Source of the DNA: an uncultured Anaerolineae bacterium
Lineage (GTDB): Bacteria > Chloroflexota > Anaerolineae > J036 > Brachytrichaceae
DNA: 64,000 bases
Assembly: GCA_937959265.1 (NCBI GenBank)
Contig: CALGMA010000004.1
Span: 1-64,000 of the forward strand
Reading direction: 5' to 3'
In this document: one piece after another, positions 1 to 8,568 of the stretch
Position numbering within the stretch: position 1 is the stretch's first letter
How the letters are laid out: every line of letters starts with the position of its first letter
Notes under the pieces: model-generated
Databases searched by the model: none
What the model saw: only the letters and a program-made list of their open reading frames with translations
What the model was told of the DNA's origin: nothing
Translations under genes and position numbers: made by a program

Positions 1-1440
1 TCCCCACAGGCGGTGCGCGAAGCGGTCCGCAAACTGATGAACGAGTCGGACCGACAGCCGTGGAAGCGGGCCCATGTTATCGCCCTGATCGAAGCCGCTC
101 TGCGTCATGGGCAGGTGCAGCCGTGGATGTACGAGGCACTGGTGATTGCCATGCAGGCCGACGACCGGCCAGCCGAGGAGATCGAGCGGGCAGTGATGTC
201 GGCTGCCGAGTTCGCCCAGAACTCGATGGATTTGATGTATCTTGGGGTATACCTGACGCGGCTGGGGCTGGACGCGCGGGCGTTGAAGATGTTTCGTCAG
301 GTGTCGCTGTTGGAGCCGGGTCGTCCGGAGCCGTACATGCACGGGTTGCGAGCGGCGCAGCGGCTGAAGGACATCGAGGCAGTGAAGTGGGCCACGTTGG
401 GTATCCTCAGCCAGGAGTGGCCGCGGGAGCAGGCCGAGGTGGTGCGGACAGCCGTAGCGGCGGCGCGGGAAGTGATGGATCAGCTCCGTGCTGCTGGGCG
501 GACTGGGGAGTTGGAATCTTACCAGCAGGCCTTGATGGAGGCATTACGGCGGGACTGCGTGGTGGTGGTGAAGTGGACAGGTGACGCGGATGTGGACGTG
601 ATGGTGGAGGAGCCGTCGGGAACGGTATGTTCGTTGCGTAATCCGCGGACGACGGCCGGGGGCATGATGCACAGCGACCCGGCGGGCGAGTTTGGGGCCG
701 AAGAGAGCAACGTGCATGTAGTGCGGTATGTATGTCCGCAGGGATTCGATGGGACATATCGGGTGTTGGTGCGTCGGGTATTTGGGAAGGTGACGGCGGG
801 CAAGGTGTCGGTGGATGTGTACACGCAGACCGGGCCGAGCGGTGGCCGTCACGTGGGCAAGAAGCTGTCGCTAGAGCGGGACGAGGCGTTGGTGGTGTTC
901 GACCTGCAAGGCGGTCGGCGGAAGGAGAACCTCCAGGAGCATCAGGCGGCCAACGCAGCGATTGCGCAGGCGGCGGTTCGACAGGGCGTTGCCCGGCACA
1001 TCCTGGCCCAACAGCTTGCCGCGGCTGCGGACCCGGTGGCTCTGCAAAACTTCGCAGCCTCACGTTCCATGTCCGGCAGCATGTCGAATCTCTCTTTGAC
1101 ACCGTTTGTGGCTGGCTGGCGGCCTGTGGTGGGGCGTGGAGCGGTGGGTTACCAACCGGTGATCATCACTTTGCCTGAGGGGGCCAATCTGGCGGCCACG
1201 GCGGTGATCTCGGCCGATCGTCGTTATGTGCGGATTACCTGCGTGCCGCTGTTTTCCGGCATTGCCGAGGTACACACCTTCAACATGGCCAGTGGCGACG
1301 TGGGCCGGTACAACGCCGGCACCGGCGGGCAGGGCTACGGCGGCTTGTTCGGCCCAGGCCAGGGTGGCGGGATAGGTGGAGGCGGTGGGCAGCCGCAGCC
1401 CCAGCCGCAGCCGCTACCGCAACCAACCCCCACGGGCTGA
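1..1440 (+). CDS. DUF2135-like surface or periplasmic protein, C-terminal part (partial)
   Basis: The reading frame is open to the left edge, so the N-terminus is missing; a GTG at 13 is the first possible internal start. The first ~170 residues are helical and TPR-like (alternating Ala/Leu/Arg with PxxPxxY turns). Around codons 185-280 there is a beta-rich segment with DADVDVMVEEPSG and a later DGTYRVLV, which resembles the DUF2135/YfaP domain of large secreted bacterial proteins. The end is a Gly-rich stretch followed by a QPQPQPQP tail. The style is that of planctomycete surface proteins, in line with the neighbouring waaA. No enzymatic motif is visible. The domain name is from memory of the family and is moderately secure; the function is unknown. 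Confidence 0.6.
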   Translation, partial: SPQAVREAVRKLMNESDRQPWKRAHVIALIEAALRHGQVQPWMYEALVIAMQADDRPAEEIERAVMSAAEFAQNSMDLMYLGVYLTRLGLDARALKMFRQVSLLEPGRPEPYMHGLRAAQRLKDIEAVKWATLGILSQEWPREQAEVVRTAVAAAREVMDQLRAAGRTGELESYQQALMEALRRDCVVVVKWTGDADVDVMVEEPSGTVCSLRNPRTTAGGMMHSDPAGEFGAEESNVHVVRYVCPQGFDGTYRVLVRRVFGKVTAGKVSVDVYTQTGPSGGRHVGKKLSLERDEALVVFDLQGGRRKENLQEHQAANAAIAQAAVRQGVARHILAQQLAAAADPVALQNFAASRSMSGSMSNLSLTPFVAGWRPVVGRGAVGYQPVIITLPEGANLAATAVISADRRYVRITCVPLFSGIAEVHTFNMASGDVGRYNAGTGGQGYGGLFGPGQGGGIGGGGGQPQPQPQPLPQPTPTG

Positions 1441-1451
1441 CGCGCCGCAGC

Positions 1452-1542
1452 ATTACCATCAAGCATTACCATCAAGCATCACCATCAAGCATCACCATCA
1501 AGCGCCAGCATCAAACGTCAGCATAAAACACAAGCATCAAGC
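1452..1542. repeat. Seven tandem copies of a 13-bp repeat
   Basis: Read directly: two copies of attaccatcaagc, two of atcaccatcaagc, then three degenerate 13-mers (gccagcatcaaac, gtcagcataaaac, acaagcatcaagc). Seven units fill 91 bp exactly. The block starts 11 bp after the stop of the left gene and runs over the stop codon of waaA, which lies on the other strand. Copies near the left are identical and decay rightwards, as in a young minisatellite. Confidence 0.9.
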
Positions 1543-2859
1543 AGCGGCGTCTGAACACACACGATCGTGGCCGGTATTGGCCGCGCCGGTTAGTCTCTCG
1601 AGCAATTGTGTTGTGCGCTGGGTGGCCCCCATTTGGCTTTTCACCAGCGATTGCGCACGACGGCCCAGCTCGGCGGCGTAAGCCGGATGCTCCACACACC
1701 GGCGCACGAAGGCGGCAAGCTCATCGGCGTTGTGGACCACTGTTGCGGCTTGGGCCGCCAGCATCGCTTCGACCACGTCGCGGAAATTCCACGTGTTTGG
1801 ACCGAAGCATACCGCCGCGCCGTAGGCGGCCGGCTCGATCATGTTCTGCCCGCCGCGTTTGCCGAAGCTCCCTCCCACAAAAGCGACATGTGCTGCTGCC
1901 CACCACGCGCCCAGTTCTCCCACGGCATCGACCAGAAGTATTCTGGCGTCGCTGCTGGGGCCGTCGGCTTCCAACCGGCTGCGACGTTGCCAGCGGAGTC
2001 CAGTGCTATCGAGCCAGCGGGCGACGGCGTCGAACCGTTCGGGATGTCGCGGCACGATTATCAGTCGCAGCCGCGGATACGCGGCAGCTAGCCGGCGGAA
2101 GACCTCCACGGCCGCGATTTCCTCTTCCACCTGCGTGCTTCCGGCCAGCAGGACGATGTCGTCGTCTGCCAGCCCCGCTAATTTCTTTAGCCGCACGGCC
2201 AGCGGGTTGTTGCGGTCGGTTTGTGCCCCGTCGAACTTCATCGAGCCGGTCACGTGCACCGTCTCCGGCCGTGCGCCCAGTGCCAGGAACCGCTCGGCAT
2301 ACGTGTGATCCTGCACCGCCAGCAAGTCGATCTGCCGGAGCATCCGCCGTGTCAGCGGCCGAATCAACTTGTAGCCCGAAAAACTCCGCTGGCTTAGCCG
2401 CCCGTTGACCACCGCCACTTTGGCCCCATAGCGCCTGGCCGAGGCGATCAGGTTCGGCCACAGTTCCAGTTCGGCCAGTACCAGCAGTTGTGGGCCGATG
2501 CGCCGCATAGCCCTGTTTACAGACCAGGAGAAATCCAGTGGGCAATAGAATACCGTCAGATGTGGATATTTTTTCCGCGCCACCTCCATGCCTGCGGCGG
2601 TGGTGGTCGATAGCACGCATTGCCACCCGGGCCAATGCTGCCCGATGTGCTTTAGCAGCGGCCCCAGCAGATTGACTTCGCCCACGCTGACGGCGTGCAG
2701 CCACATGCAGGGGCCACCGGAATCGCGTTCCGGGGCAAGCCCCAAGAACTTCTGGCCGTATCCGGCGCGATATTTGCCGTTGCGCACCGCCTGCCACAGT
2801 AAATAAGGCGATCCGGCCAGCAGCAAAGCTACGTAAACACTGTCCAGTAGCAGACGCAT
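1537..2859 (-). CDS. waaA: 3-deoxy-D-manno-octulosonic acid (Kdo) transferase
   Basis: Transfers Kdo from CMP-Kdo to lipid A precursor at the inner membrane, an essential step of lipopolysaccharide core assembly. It is a GT30 family protein: an N-terminal membrane anchor (LLLDSVYVALLLAGSPYLLW), then WLHAVSVGEV, a central LAELELWPNLI and a C-terminal VGGSFGKRGGQNMIEPAAYG, the sugar-nucleotide binding loop. The ATG at 2859 has AAAGGA eight bases upstream and is preferred over a TTG at 2880; it gives 440 aa, close to the family's ~425. LPS is typical of planctomycetes and absent from ordinary Chloroflexota, so this gene does not fit the genome to the right. It lies downstream of the secA 3' end on the same strand, 74 bp away. 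Confidence 0.92.
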   Translation of the reverse strand: MRLLLDSVYVALLLAGSPYLLWQAVRNGKYRAGYGQKFLGLAPERDSGGPCMWLHAVSVGEVNLLGPLLKHIGQHWPGWQCVLSTTTAAGMEVARKKYPHLTVFYCPLDFSWSVNRAMRRIGPQLLVLAELELWPNLIASARRYGAKVAVVNGRLSQRSFSGYKLIRPLTRRMLRQIDLLAVQDHTYAERFLALGARPETVHVTGSMKFDGAQTDRNNPLAVRLKKLAGLADDDIVLLAGSTQVEEEIAAVEVFRRLAAAYPRLRLIIVPRHPERFDAVARWLDSTGLRWQRRSRLEADGPSSDARILLVDAVGELGAWWAAAHVAFVGGSFGKRGGQNMIEPAAYGAAVCFGPNTWNFRDVVEAMLAAQAATVVHNADELAAFVRRCVEHPAYAAELGRRAQSLVKSQMGATQRTTQLLERLTGAANTGHDRVCSDAAA

Positions 2860-2933
2860 GGGAGTCCTTTCCCGCAACAACTATGGCCGATCTATCCGGC
2901 GCAACGTTCCCGGGCTGCCCGGAGGCGAACTGT

Positions 2934-5900
2934 TCATCGCGCTTTGGGACTGCCCTTTTTCATGCAGCAGTGTTTGAACTTCTTGCCGCTGCCGCACGGA
3001 CAAGGATCGTTGCGGCCTATGCGCTGGCCGCGATGACGAATTGGTTCCGGTTTTTCGCTTACTTCGGTGCCTTTGATGGCCGCCTCTTGCTGTTGGGCGA
3101 TGTCGGTTCCCGACGGGGCTTGTTGCTTGATCTCTTGGGCGCCGCTCCAGGTGGAACTGATGAACGACTCGTCCAGCTCTTCCAAGCGGAACACCAAGTC
3201 GGTGACGCGCTGGTTGACCGAGTTCCACATCTGCTCGAACATTCGCATCCCTTCGCGCTTGTATTCCACCTTGGGGTCTACGTGTGCGTAGCCCCGCAAT
3301 CCCACGCTGCTCCGCAGGTGGTCCATCGCCAGCAGATGGTCTTTCCAGGCGCTATCGAGGATGTGCAGCAGCAAGGTGCGCTCCATGCGGCGCATTTCGG
3401 GCCGATAGTGTTCTTCCACTGCCGCGGCCACTTGGCATTTCAGTTCGTGCGGGCGCAGGCGGAGCATTTCCTCGGCTGTCAGTTCGTAGTCCAGCTCCTG
3501 CAACAGCCATTGCGAGAATTCCTGGAGTTTTCCGCTATTGTAGGCCGCGCGGATGTCGCTCTCTTGCGGCTCGTCGGACCCCAGCGCGGTGGCCAGGCGG
3601 GCTTGTGCTTCGGCGGCGGCATCGGGCATACGCAGGGCGAACTGGCGGCTATGCACCAGCAGCAATTGTCTGATTTCGTCGCGCTGCTTGTGTTTCAGGT
3701 CTTCTAGGTCCAGTTCCACGTGGAAACGCTGTTTGGCCCATTGAACCAGCCCTTCCCGGTCGTACCGCTTGTGCCCCATCCCGTCGCGGACCGTGAAGTG
3801 CAGCAGCCCGGCCATCACCGGCAACTCGACCTCTTTTTGCAGATATACTTCCTCGGCCTTCTGGCGTACCAGTTCTTTGAACTTTTCCGGCTCTAGCCCT
3901 TTGACTTCCTGGGGGTCAAAAACGATGCCGAACTTGTACTTCACCCAGCCGCAGGCGGCCTGCACGCCGAAGTCCGGGTTGAGCAGTCGTGCCCCTTCGC
4001 TAAGGTCCACTTTGTGCAGCGCTTCGCGGGCTTTTTCGATGAGGAACTCCGCCAGGTTTTCTCGCCCAACGTGCTTCAGGTCGCGCTCGCGCAGGTTGAG
4101 CTGCCAGCGCGAGTTGACCATCTTGGCCATCGCTTCCCAGTTCCATTCCGACTGCTCGACATCCTCGGGCAGGTTTTCTTCTAGGCCTTCGTGGATCTGG
4201 CTTTCCAGCAGGCGTTCGGCTTCGTCGAGGGCGAACTGGCTGGCCGCTTCGTAGTCCATGCCACGGAAGTCGCGGGCCTCGAACTCGATCATCAATTGCT
4301 TGGAGGCCCATTCGGCGAAGCGTTCCGTCCCGTAGTCCGGGTCCAGAAACTCGCCCAGGTGATGGTCGATCTGCTGATGGATCATTTGCAGTATCAACTG
4401 CTTGCAGCTTGCGCCGTTGAGGATGTTCTGCCGGTAGCCGTACACCCGCTTGCGCTGCTGGTCCATCACCTCGTCGTATTCCAGCAGGTTCTTGCGAATC
4501 TCGAAGTTGCGCTCTTCGACTTTCTTTTGCGCCCCTTCGATCCGCCGGGTGACCATGTGACTGACGATGGCTTCGCCTTCTTTCATCCCCAGCCGGGTGA
4601 GGGCGTTCTTGACCCATTCGCCGGCGAAGATGCGCATCAGGTCGTCTTCCAGCGACAGATAGAAGCGGCTGCTGCCCGGATCGCCCTGCCGACCGGCACG
4701 CCCCCGAAGCTGAAGGTCGATCCGCCGCGCTTCGTGCCGTTCGGTGCCGATGATGTGCAGCCCGCCCATCGCCGCCACTTCTCGCCCTTCGGCCTTCATC
4801 TGCTCGCGCTGCTCGATCTCTTGCACCAAGCGGTCCCACTCTTCTTGGGGGACTTCCAAGCGCGTGGGGTACTTGTCCTGGAGCATGGCCCAAGCCATGG
4901 CCTCCGGATTGCCGCCCAGGATGATGTCCGTCCCCCGACCTGCCATGTTGGTGGCGATGGTCACGGCGCCGCTGCGGCCGGCCTGCGCGATCACCGTCGC
5001 TTCCTTCTCGTGCTGCTTGGCGTTGAGCACCTGATGCGGGATGCCGCGACGGTCGAGCATGCGGCTGAGGTGTTCGCTGGTCTCGATGGCGATCGTGCCG
5101 ACCAGCACCGGCCGACCGGTCTTGTGCGTCTCGGCGATCTCGTTCACCACGGCCTTGAATTTGGCTTCGGCATTCTTGAAGACGAGATCAGGATAGTCCA
5201 GGCGTTTGTAGTACTTGCGGTCGGTCTTCGGATCAACGTAAACGATGACCGGCGAGCCGTCCACGAATTTGTCCTGCTTCTCGATCAGCTTCTTCTGCAT
5301 GGCCTGGTATTCGATGTGGGTGGGCAGCGGCACGACTTCGAGGTTGTAGATCTTGAAGAACTCTTCCGCCTCGGTCATGGCCGTGCCGGTCATACCGGCC
5401 AGCTTGTCGTACATCTTGAAGAAGTTTTGGAAGGTGATCGTGGCGTAAGTGAAGCTTTCGCGCTGAACCTTCACGCCTTCCTTCGCCTCGATGGCTTGAT
5501 GCAAGCCCTCGCTGAACCGTCGGCCGTACATCAAGCGGCCGGTGAACTCGTCCACGATGATGATCTCGCCTTTGTCGCTGACCACGTAGTCGCGGTCGCG
5601 TTCGTAGATCACGTGGGCGCGCAGGGCGTTGTCGAGATAGGGCGTCATCTCGGCATGCTCAGGGGAGTACAGGTTGTCTATGCCCAGCCACTTCTCGATC
5701 TTGCTGATGCCTTGCTCGGTGAGGGTGACGTTCTTGCTCTTGGCCTCGACGATGTAGTCGCCGTCAGGGTTCTTGAAGTCATTGTGCTTGCTCGGCTCCA
5801 GCCGGCGCACCAGCTCGGCGAAGCGCTTGTACAACCCGGATGGCTCGTCGGCCGGCCCGCTGATGATGAGCGGGGTGCGCGCTTCGTCAATGAGCAGGTT

Positions 5901-6632
5901 GTCTACCTCGTCAATTACGGCGAAGTAGAGCAACGGTTGGCCGTCTTCGTCCACGCGCTGGACGCACTCGGCCAGGTCAGTAGTCATGTTGTCGCGCAGG
6001 TAGTCGAAACCGAACTCGTTGTTAGTGCCGTAGGTGATGTCGCACTCGTAGGCTTGCTTGCGCTTGATCGGCCGCAGGTTGAGGAAGCGATCGTCAGTGG
6101 ACGGGTAGGTCGGGTCGAATTCATAGGTCGCGTCGTCGGGGCGGCCGTCGCCGGCGCTTTGGATGATGCCGGTGCGCAGGCCGAGGAAGTGATACACCTT
6201 GCCCATCCACTGGGCATCTCGCTTGGCCAGGTAGTCGTTTTGTGTGACCAGGTGCACGCCTTTGCCCAGCAAGGCGTTGAGGTAGAGCGGCAGCGTGGCG
6301 ACCAGCGTTTTGCCCTCGCCGGTGCGCATTTCGGCGATCTTGCCCTGATGCAACAACGCCCCGCCGACGAGCTGCACGTCGTAGTGGCGCATGTTGTTCA
6401 CCCGCCGGCTGGCCTCGCGCACCGCGGCGAACGCCTCCGGCATCAGGTCGTCGAGCGTCTCCCCGTCGGCCAGGCGGGCCTTGAATTCGTCGGTCTTGGC
6501 GCGCAGCTCGGCGTCGGTCAGCTTCATCATCTCCGGCTCCAGCGCATTGCAGCGCTCGACCATCGGGCCGAGGCGCGCCAAAGCCTTTTCACTGTCGCTG
6601 CCGACAAGTCTCGTCAGAAGGTTTTTGAACAT
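2934..6632 (-). CDS. secA: Preprotein translocase ATPase SecA, probable hybrid of two phyla
   Basis: SecA is the motor that pushes unfolded preproteins through SecYEG. All parts are present in 1232 aa: Walker A (MRTGEGKT), the TYGTNNEFGFDYLRDN block, the DEVD-type Walker B, MAGRGTDI, the GRAGRQGD motif, the helical wing and scaffold domains, and a C-terminal zinc SEC-C motif (CPCGSGKKFKHCC). The N-terminal ~515 residues, including an extra segment after IIQSAGDG, match my memory of Chloroflexota SecA. From about residue 560 onward, sequences such as TRLEVPQEEW and the long insert before DFWGVQ-like helices (NWEAMAKMVNSRW, SEGARLLNPDFGV) match planctomycete SecA. The change falls in the nearly invariant NAKQHEKEA...IILGG stretch. 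The frame is intact, so the join is either an assembly artefact at a conserved sequence or a real recombinant. Confidence 0.9.
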   Translation of the reverse strand: MFKNLLTRLVGSDSEKALARLGPMVERCNALEPEMMKLTDAELRAKTDEFKARLADGETLDDLMPEAFAAVREASRRVNNMRHYDVQLVGGALLHQGKIAEMRTGEGKTLVATLPLYLNALLGKGVHLVTQNDYLAKRDAQWMGKVYHFLGLRTGIIQSAGDGRPDDATYEFDPTYPSTDDRFLNLRPIKRKQAYECDITYGTNNEFGFDYLRDNMTTDLAECVQRVDEDGQPLLYFAVIDEVDNLLIDEARTPLIISGPADEPSGLYKRFAELVRRLEPSKHNDFKNPDGDYIVEAKSKNVTLTEQGISKIEKWLGIDNLYSPEHAEMTPYLDNALRAHVIYERDRDYVVSDKGEIIIVDEFTGRLMYGRRFSEGLHQAIEAKEGVKVQRESFTYATITFQNFFKMYDKLAGMTGTAMTEAEEFFKIYNLEVVPLPTHIEYQAMQKKLIEKQDKFVDGSPVIVYVDPKTDRKYYKRLDYPDLVFKNAEAKFKAVVNEIAETHKTGRPVLVGTIAIETSEHLSRMLDRRGIPHQVLNAKQHEKEATVIAQAGRSGAVTIATNMAGRGTDIILGGNPEAMAWAMLQDKYPTRLEVPQEEWDRLVQEIEQREQMKAEGREVAAMGGLHIIGTERHEARRIDLQLRGRAGRQGDPGSSRFYLSLEDDLMRIFAGEWVKNALTRLGMKEGEAIVSHMVTRRIEGAQKKVEERNFEIRKNLLEYDEVMDQQRKRVYGYRQNILNGASCKQLILQMIHQQIDHHLGEFLDPDYGTERFAEWASKQLMIEFEARDFRGMDYEAASQFALDEAERLLESQIHEGLEENLPEDVEQSEWNWEAMAKMVNSRWQLNLRERDLKHVGRENLAEFLIEKAREALHKVDLSEGARLLNPDFGVQAACGWVKYKFGIVFDPQEVKGLEPEKFKELVRQKAEEVYLQKEVELPVMAGLLHFTVRDGMGHKRYDREGLVQWAKQRFHVELDLEDLKHKQRDEIRQLLLVHSRQFALRMPDAAAEAQARLATALGSDEPQESDIRAAYNSGKLQEFSQWLLQELDYELTAEEMLRLRPHELKCQVAAAVEEHYRPEMRRMERTLLLHILDSAWKDHLLAMDHLRSSVGLRGYAHVDPKVEYKREGMRMFEQMWNSVNQRVTDLVFRLEELDESFISSTWSGAQEIKQQAPSGTDIAQQQEAAIKGTEVSEKPEPIRHRGQRIGRNDPCPCGSGKKFKHCCMKKGSPKAR
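4950..5090. other. Inferred junction between planctomycete-like and Chloroflexota-like DNA
   Basis: Left of here all genes (SecA C-terminal half, waaA, DUF2135-like protein) look planctomycete; right of here they look Chloroflexota. The interval encodes the most conserved part of the SecA motor, where two unrelated genomes would share long near-identical DNA. No direct sequence scar is visible; limits are set by where protein-family resemblance changes and could be off by 100 bp or more. Confidence 0.55.
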
Positions 6633-6700
6633 GGTTGAGCAATCAGAATCGGACTCGCCGAATTCTGGGAATGGGCGTATACAGATAGTAGCCGAACGCG

Positions 6701-6706
6701 ATTATA
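6701..6706 (-). promoter_or_regulatory. Putative -10 box of secA
   Basis: On the minus strand the sequence is a perfect TATAAT, 68 bp before the secA ATG. No good TTGACA is found 16-18 bp upstream of it, so this is a -10 match only. Confidence 0.4.
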
Positions 6707-6829
6707 AGAGGATAAGTTGTGCCCAGGGCTTACGCGTGACGTAATTTGAGGATAGGTGGCTTGCCAGAGAGGGACAAGCGCGGCGGCACTAAAACGAATG
6801 TGAAGATGGCGTGCTGTCTTGAAAATGAG

Positions 6830-6856
6830 CTGGGACAGCCTCGGCGGCTGTCCCAG
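6830..6856 (-). terminator. Hairpin terminator of the sugar ABC operon
   Basis: A perfect 11-bp stem (ctgggacagcc / ggctgtcccag) with a 5-nt loop lies 33 bp beyond the stop of the binding-protein gene. On the minus strand it is followed by a weak T-rich run (tcatttt). The rest of the 6633-6888 intergenic region holds the secA leader and nothing else I recognise. Confidence 0.7.
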
Positions 6857-6888
6857 TGATCGGAGTGGCGTGAGTTTGAACGCGCGGC

Positions 6889-8400
6889 TTACTTGGTTTT
6901 AGCCCACTCATTCAACTGCTTCTGCGTTTCTGCGATGATGGTCTGTAGACCGGCTTCATCGAGACGCTTCAGATACTCCGGCAGCGCCGTCGCCGGATCA
7001 ACCATCCCCGCGGTCAGCGGCTCCTGCAGTTCCTTGACCACAGCCGCGACATTGGCCAGCTCGGTCTTGACCGGGTCAGGGTTGAAGTTGAAGCCCAGCG
7101 CCACTGAGGGTGGCGACTCGTCGTTCAACTTGCGAGTGGCCTCCCAGACGTTTTGCTCGGCCTGTTCTGGATCAATGTAGTAGGCGTTGAACTGGTTGCC
7201 GAACTCCCAGTCAGTATTGGGGTTGTAATCTGCGTTATTGGGACCTGGTTTGATGAGCTTCTTCTCCTTGTCCACCCACTCCCAGTGTCGTCCCTCGATG
7301 CCTTTGCTGATCAGGTTGTAGAACTCGACGTCGGTGTTCAAAAGCTCCAGCACCATCATAGCCCGCTCGGGATTTTTCGAGGTGCGGCAGATGGCGTTCA
7401 TCGTGGCGCTGGCAGCAGCCGTGGTCAGGAAGGGTTGGGTGACCGACTTGGCGTAGACGTCCTGGCCAAGGCGCTGGCGGTATTCGATGTCGCCGCCCGG
7501 CTTGACCACGCCGGCCAGCGTCACCGCAAACTTGCCGGCGCGCCACATCGCGTCTGCGTCGGCTTGCTCGATCTTATCCTTGGGCGCGTAGCCGGCCAGG
7601 TACCACTTGCGCGCCAATTCCACCGACGCCTTGAATTCTGGTGTAGAAGCGGCGTTGAAGACCTGCAGCGCTTTGTCATCAAAACGGACGGCAACCGGCG
7701 TTTGCTGGCTGACGATGGGATCGAAGCCGGCGGTCTCGAACATCCAGTTGTATGCCGAAGTCAACGGGGTCACGTCCGGCTCACCCTCCTTCACCGCTTT
7801 GAGGAACGGTTCCAATTCCTCATACTTGTTGATGCTGTTGACGTCGAGCTTGTACTTGTCAGCCAGGTCTCTGCGCACGAAGAAGCCGAACGGTTTCACC
7901 CAAATTTGCTGGTTGAGAACGCCATAGATTTTGCCGTTCACGCGCGCGGCATCCCAGCTCGATTCGGGCATGCTCTTCCACAACCCCGGCGCATACTTGG
8001 TCAGCAGATCGTCCAGCGGGATGACGTTGCCGTTGGCCACGTTCTGGATGAAGTTGTTGATCCAGGGCGCGGTGAAGACAATGTCGCACTCTTCGCCGGC
8101 GGCAAAGGCCAGGCGCATCTTCTCGTCGAACGCACCCCAATCAACCGGCTTGAGCTTGATCGTGGCATTGATTTTCTTCTGAGCGATTTCGCTCAGGGCT
8201 TCGGAGACCGCATCTGCGTCTTTAAAGACGGTGCCGCCATACGTATAGGTAATGGTCACCGGCGGCAATTCCGTGGTGGTCTGCCCAGCTTCGCTCGGCT
8301 GGGGCGGTTGAGCCGCCGGGGAGGGCGCTACCGGCGCCGCGCATCCGGCCAGTAATCCGATGGTGACGCTCAGGGCAACCAGTTTGTTCATCTTGGACAT
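6889..8400 (-). CDS. Carbohydrate ABC transporter lipoprotein binding protein
   Basis: Extracellular solute-binding protein of family 1, the capture component of a sugar importer. The N-terminus is a lipoprotein signal (VALSVTIGLLAGC, lipobox LAGC, Cys20), followed by a Pro/Ala/Gln linker. The 503-aa length and the C-terminal region (NFNPDPVKTELANVAAVVKE) recall the large LplA/YtcQ-type binding proteins with a DUF3502-like end, which pair with LplB/YtcP-type permeases such as the two genes upstream. The ATG at 8400 has an excellent ribosome site (AAGGAGG, 9 nt upstream). It is the last gene of a three-gene operon and is separated by 168 bp from the permeases, which may allow separate expression. 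The substrate cannot be read from the sequence; an oligosaccharide is likely. No ATPase gene is nearby, as is usual for importers that share an MsmX-type ATPase. Confidence 0.88.
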   Translation of the reverse strand: MSKMNKLVALSVTIGLLAGCAAPVAPSPAAQPPQPSEAGQTTTELPPVTITYTYGGTVFKDADAVSEALSEIAQKKINATIKLKPVDWGAFDEKMRLAFAAGEECDIVFTAPWINNFIQNVANGNVIPLDDLLTKYAPGLWKSMPESSWDAARVNGKIYGVLNQQIWVKPFGFFVRRDLADKYKLDVNSINKYEELEPFLKAVKEGEPDVTPLTSAYNWMFETAGFDPIVSQQTPVAVRFDDKALQVFNAASTPEFKASVELARKWYLAGYAPKDKIEQADADAMWRAGKFAVTLAGVVKPGGDIEYRQRLGQDVYAKSVTQPFLTTAAASATMNAICRTSKNPERAMMVLELLNTDVEFYNLISKGIEGRHWEWVDKEKKLIKPGPNNADYNPNTDWEFGNQFNAYYIDPEQAEQNVWEATRKLNDESPPSVALGFNFNPDPVKTELANVAAVVKELQEPLTAGMVDPATALPEYLKRLDEAGLQTIIAETQKQLNEWAKTK

Positions 8401-8568
8401 AGCAATTCATCCTCCTTAGGACTTGTGGTTCATGAGTTCCTGCTCAAAGTTGTGAATGACGCATCGAATCAGCGTAGCTTGTTGGGCTTGTTAATATGAA
8501 AACTTTCTCACCTCCCTTGACCGGATCGCAGTCGAAACAACTTGGGTTATGCGGAAGGCCTAGTTGCC

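Noticed and set aside
1452-1542. CRISPR array
   Set aside because: Units are 13 bp without spacers; no cas genes nearby.
1537-2859. waaA as evidence that this Chloroflexota makes LPS
   Set aside because: More simply explained by the planctomycete origin of the left end; no other LPS gene is in the Chloroflexota part.
4191-6638. Long plus-strand open frame opposite secA
   Set aside because: It is the antisense shadow of a highly conserved GC-rich gene; no start signal and no recognisable domain.
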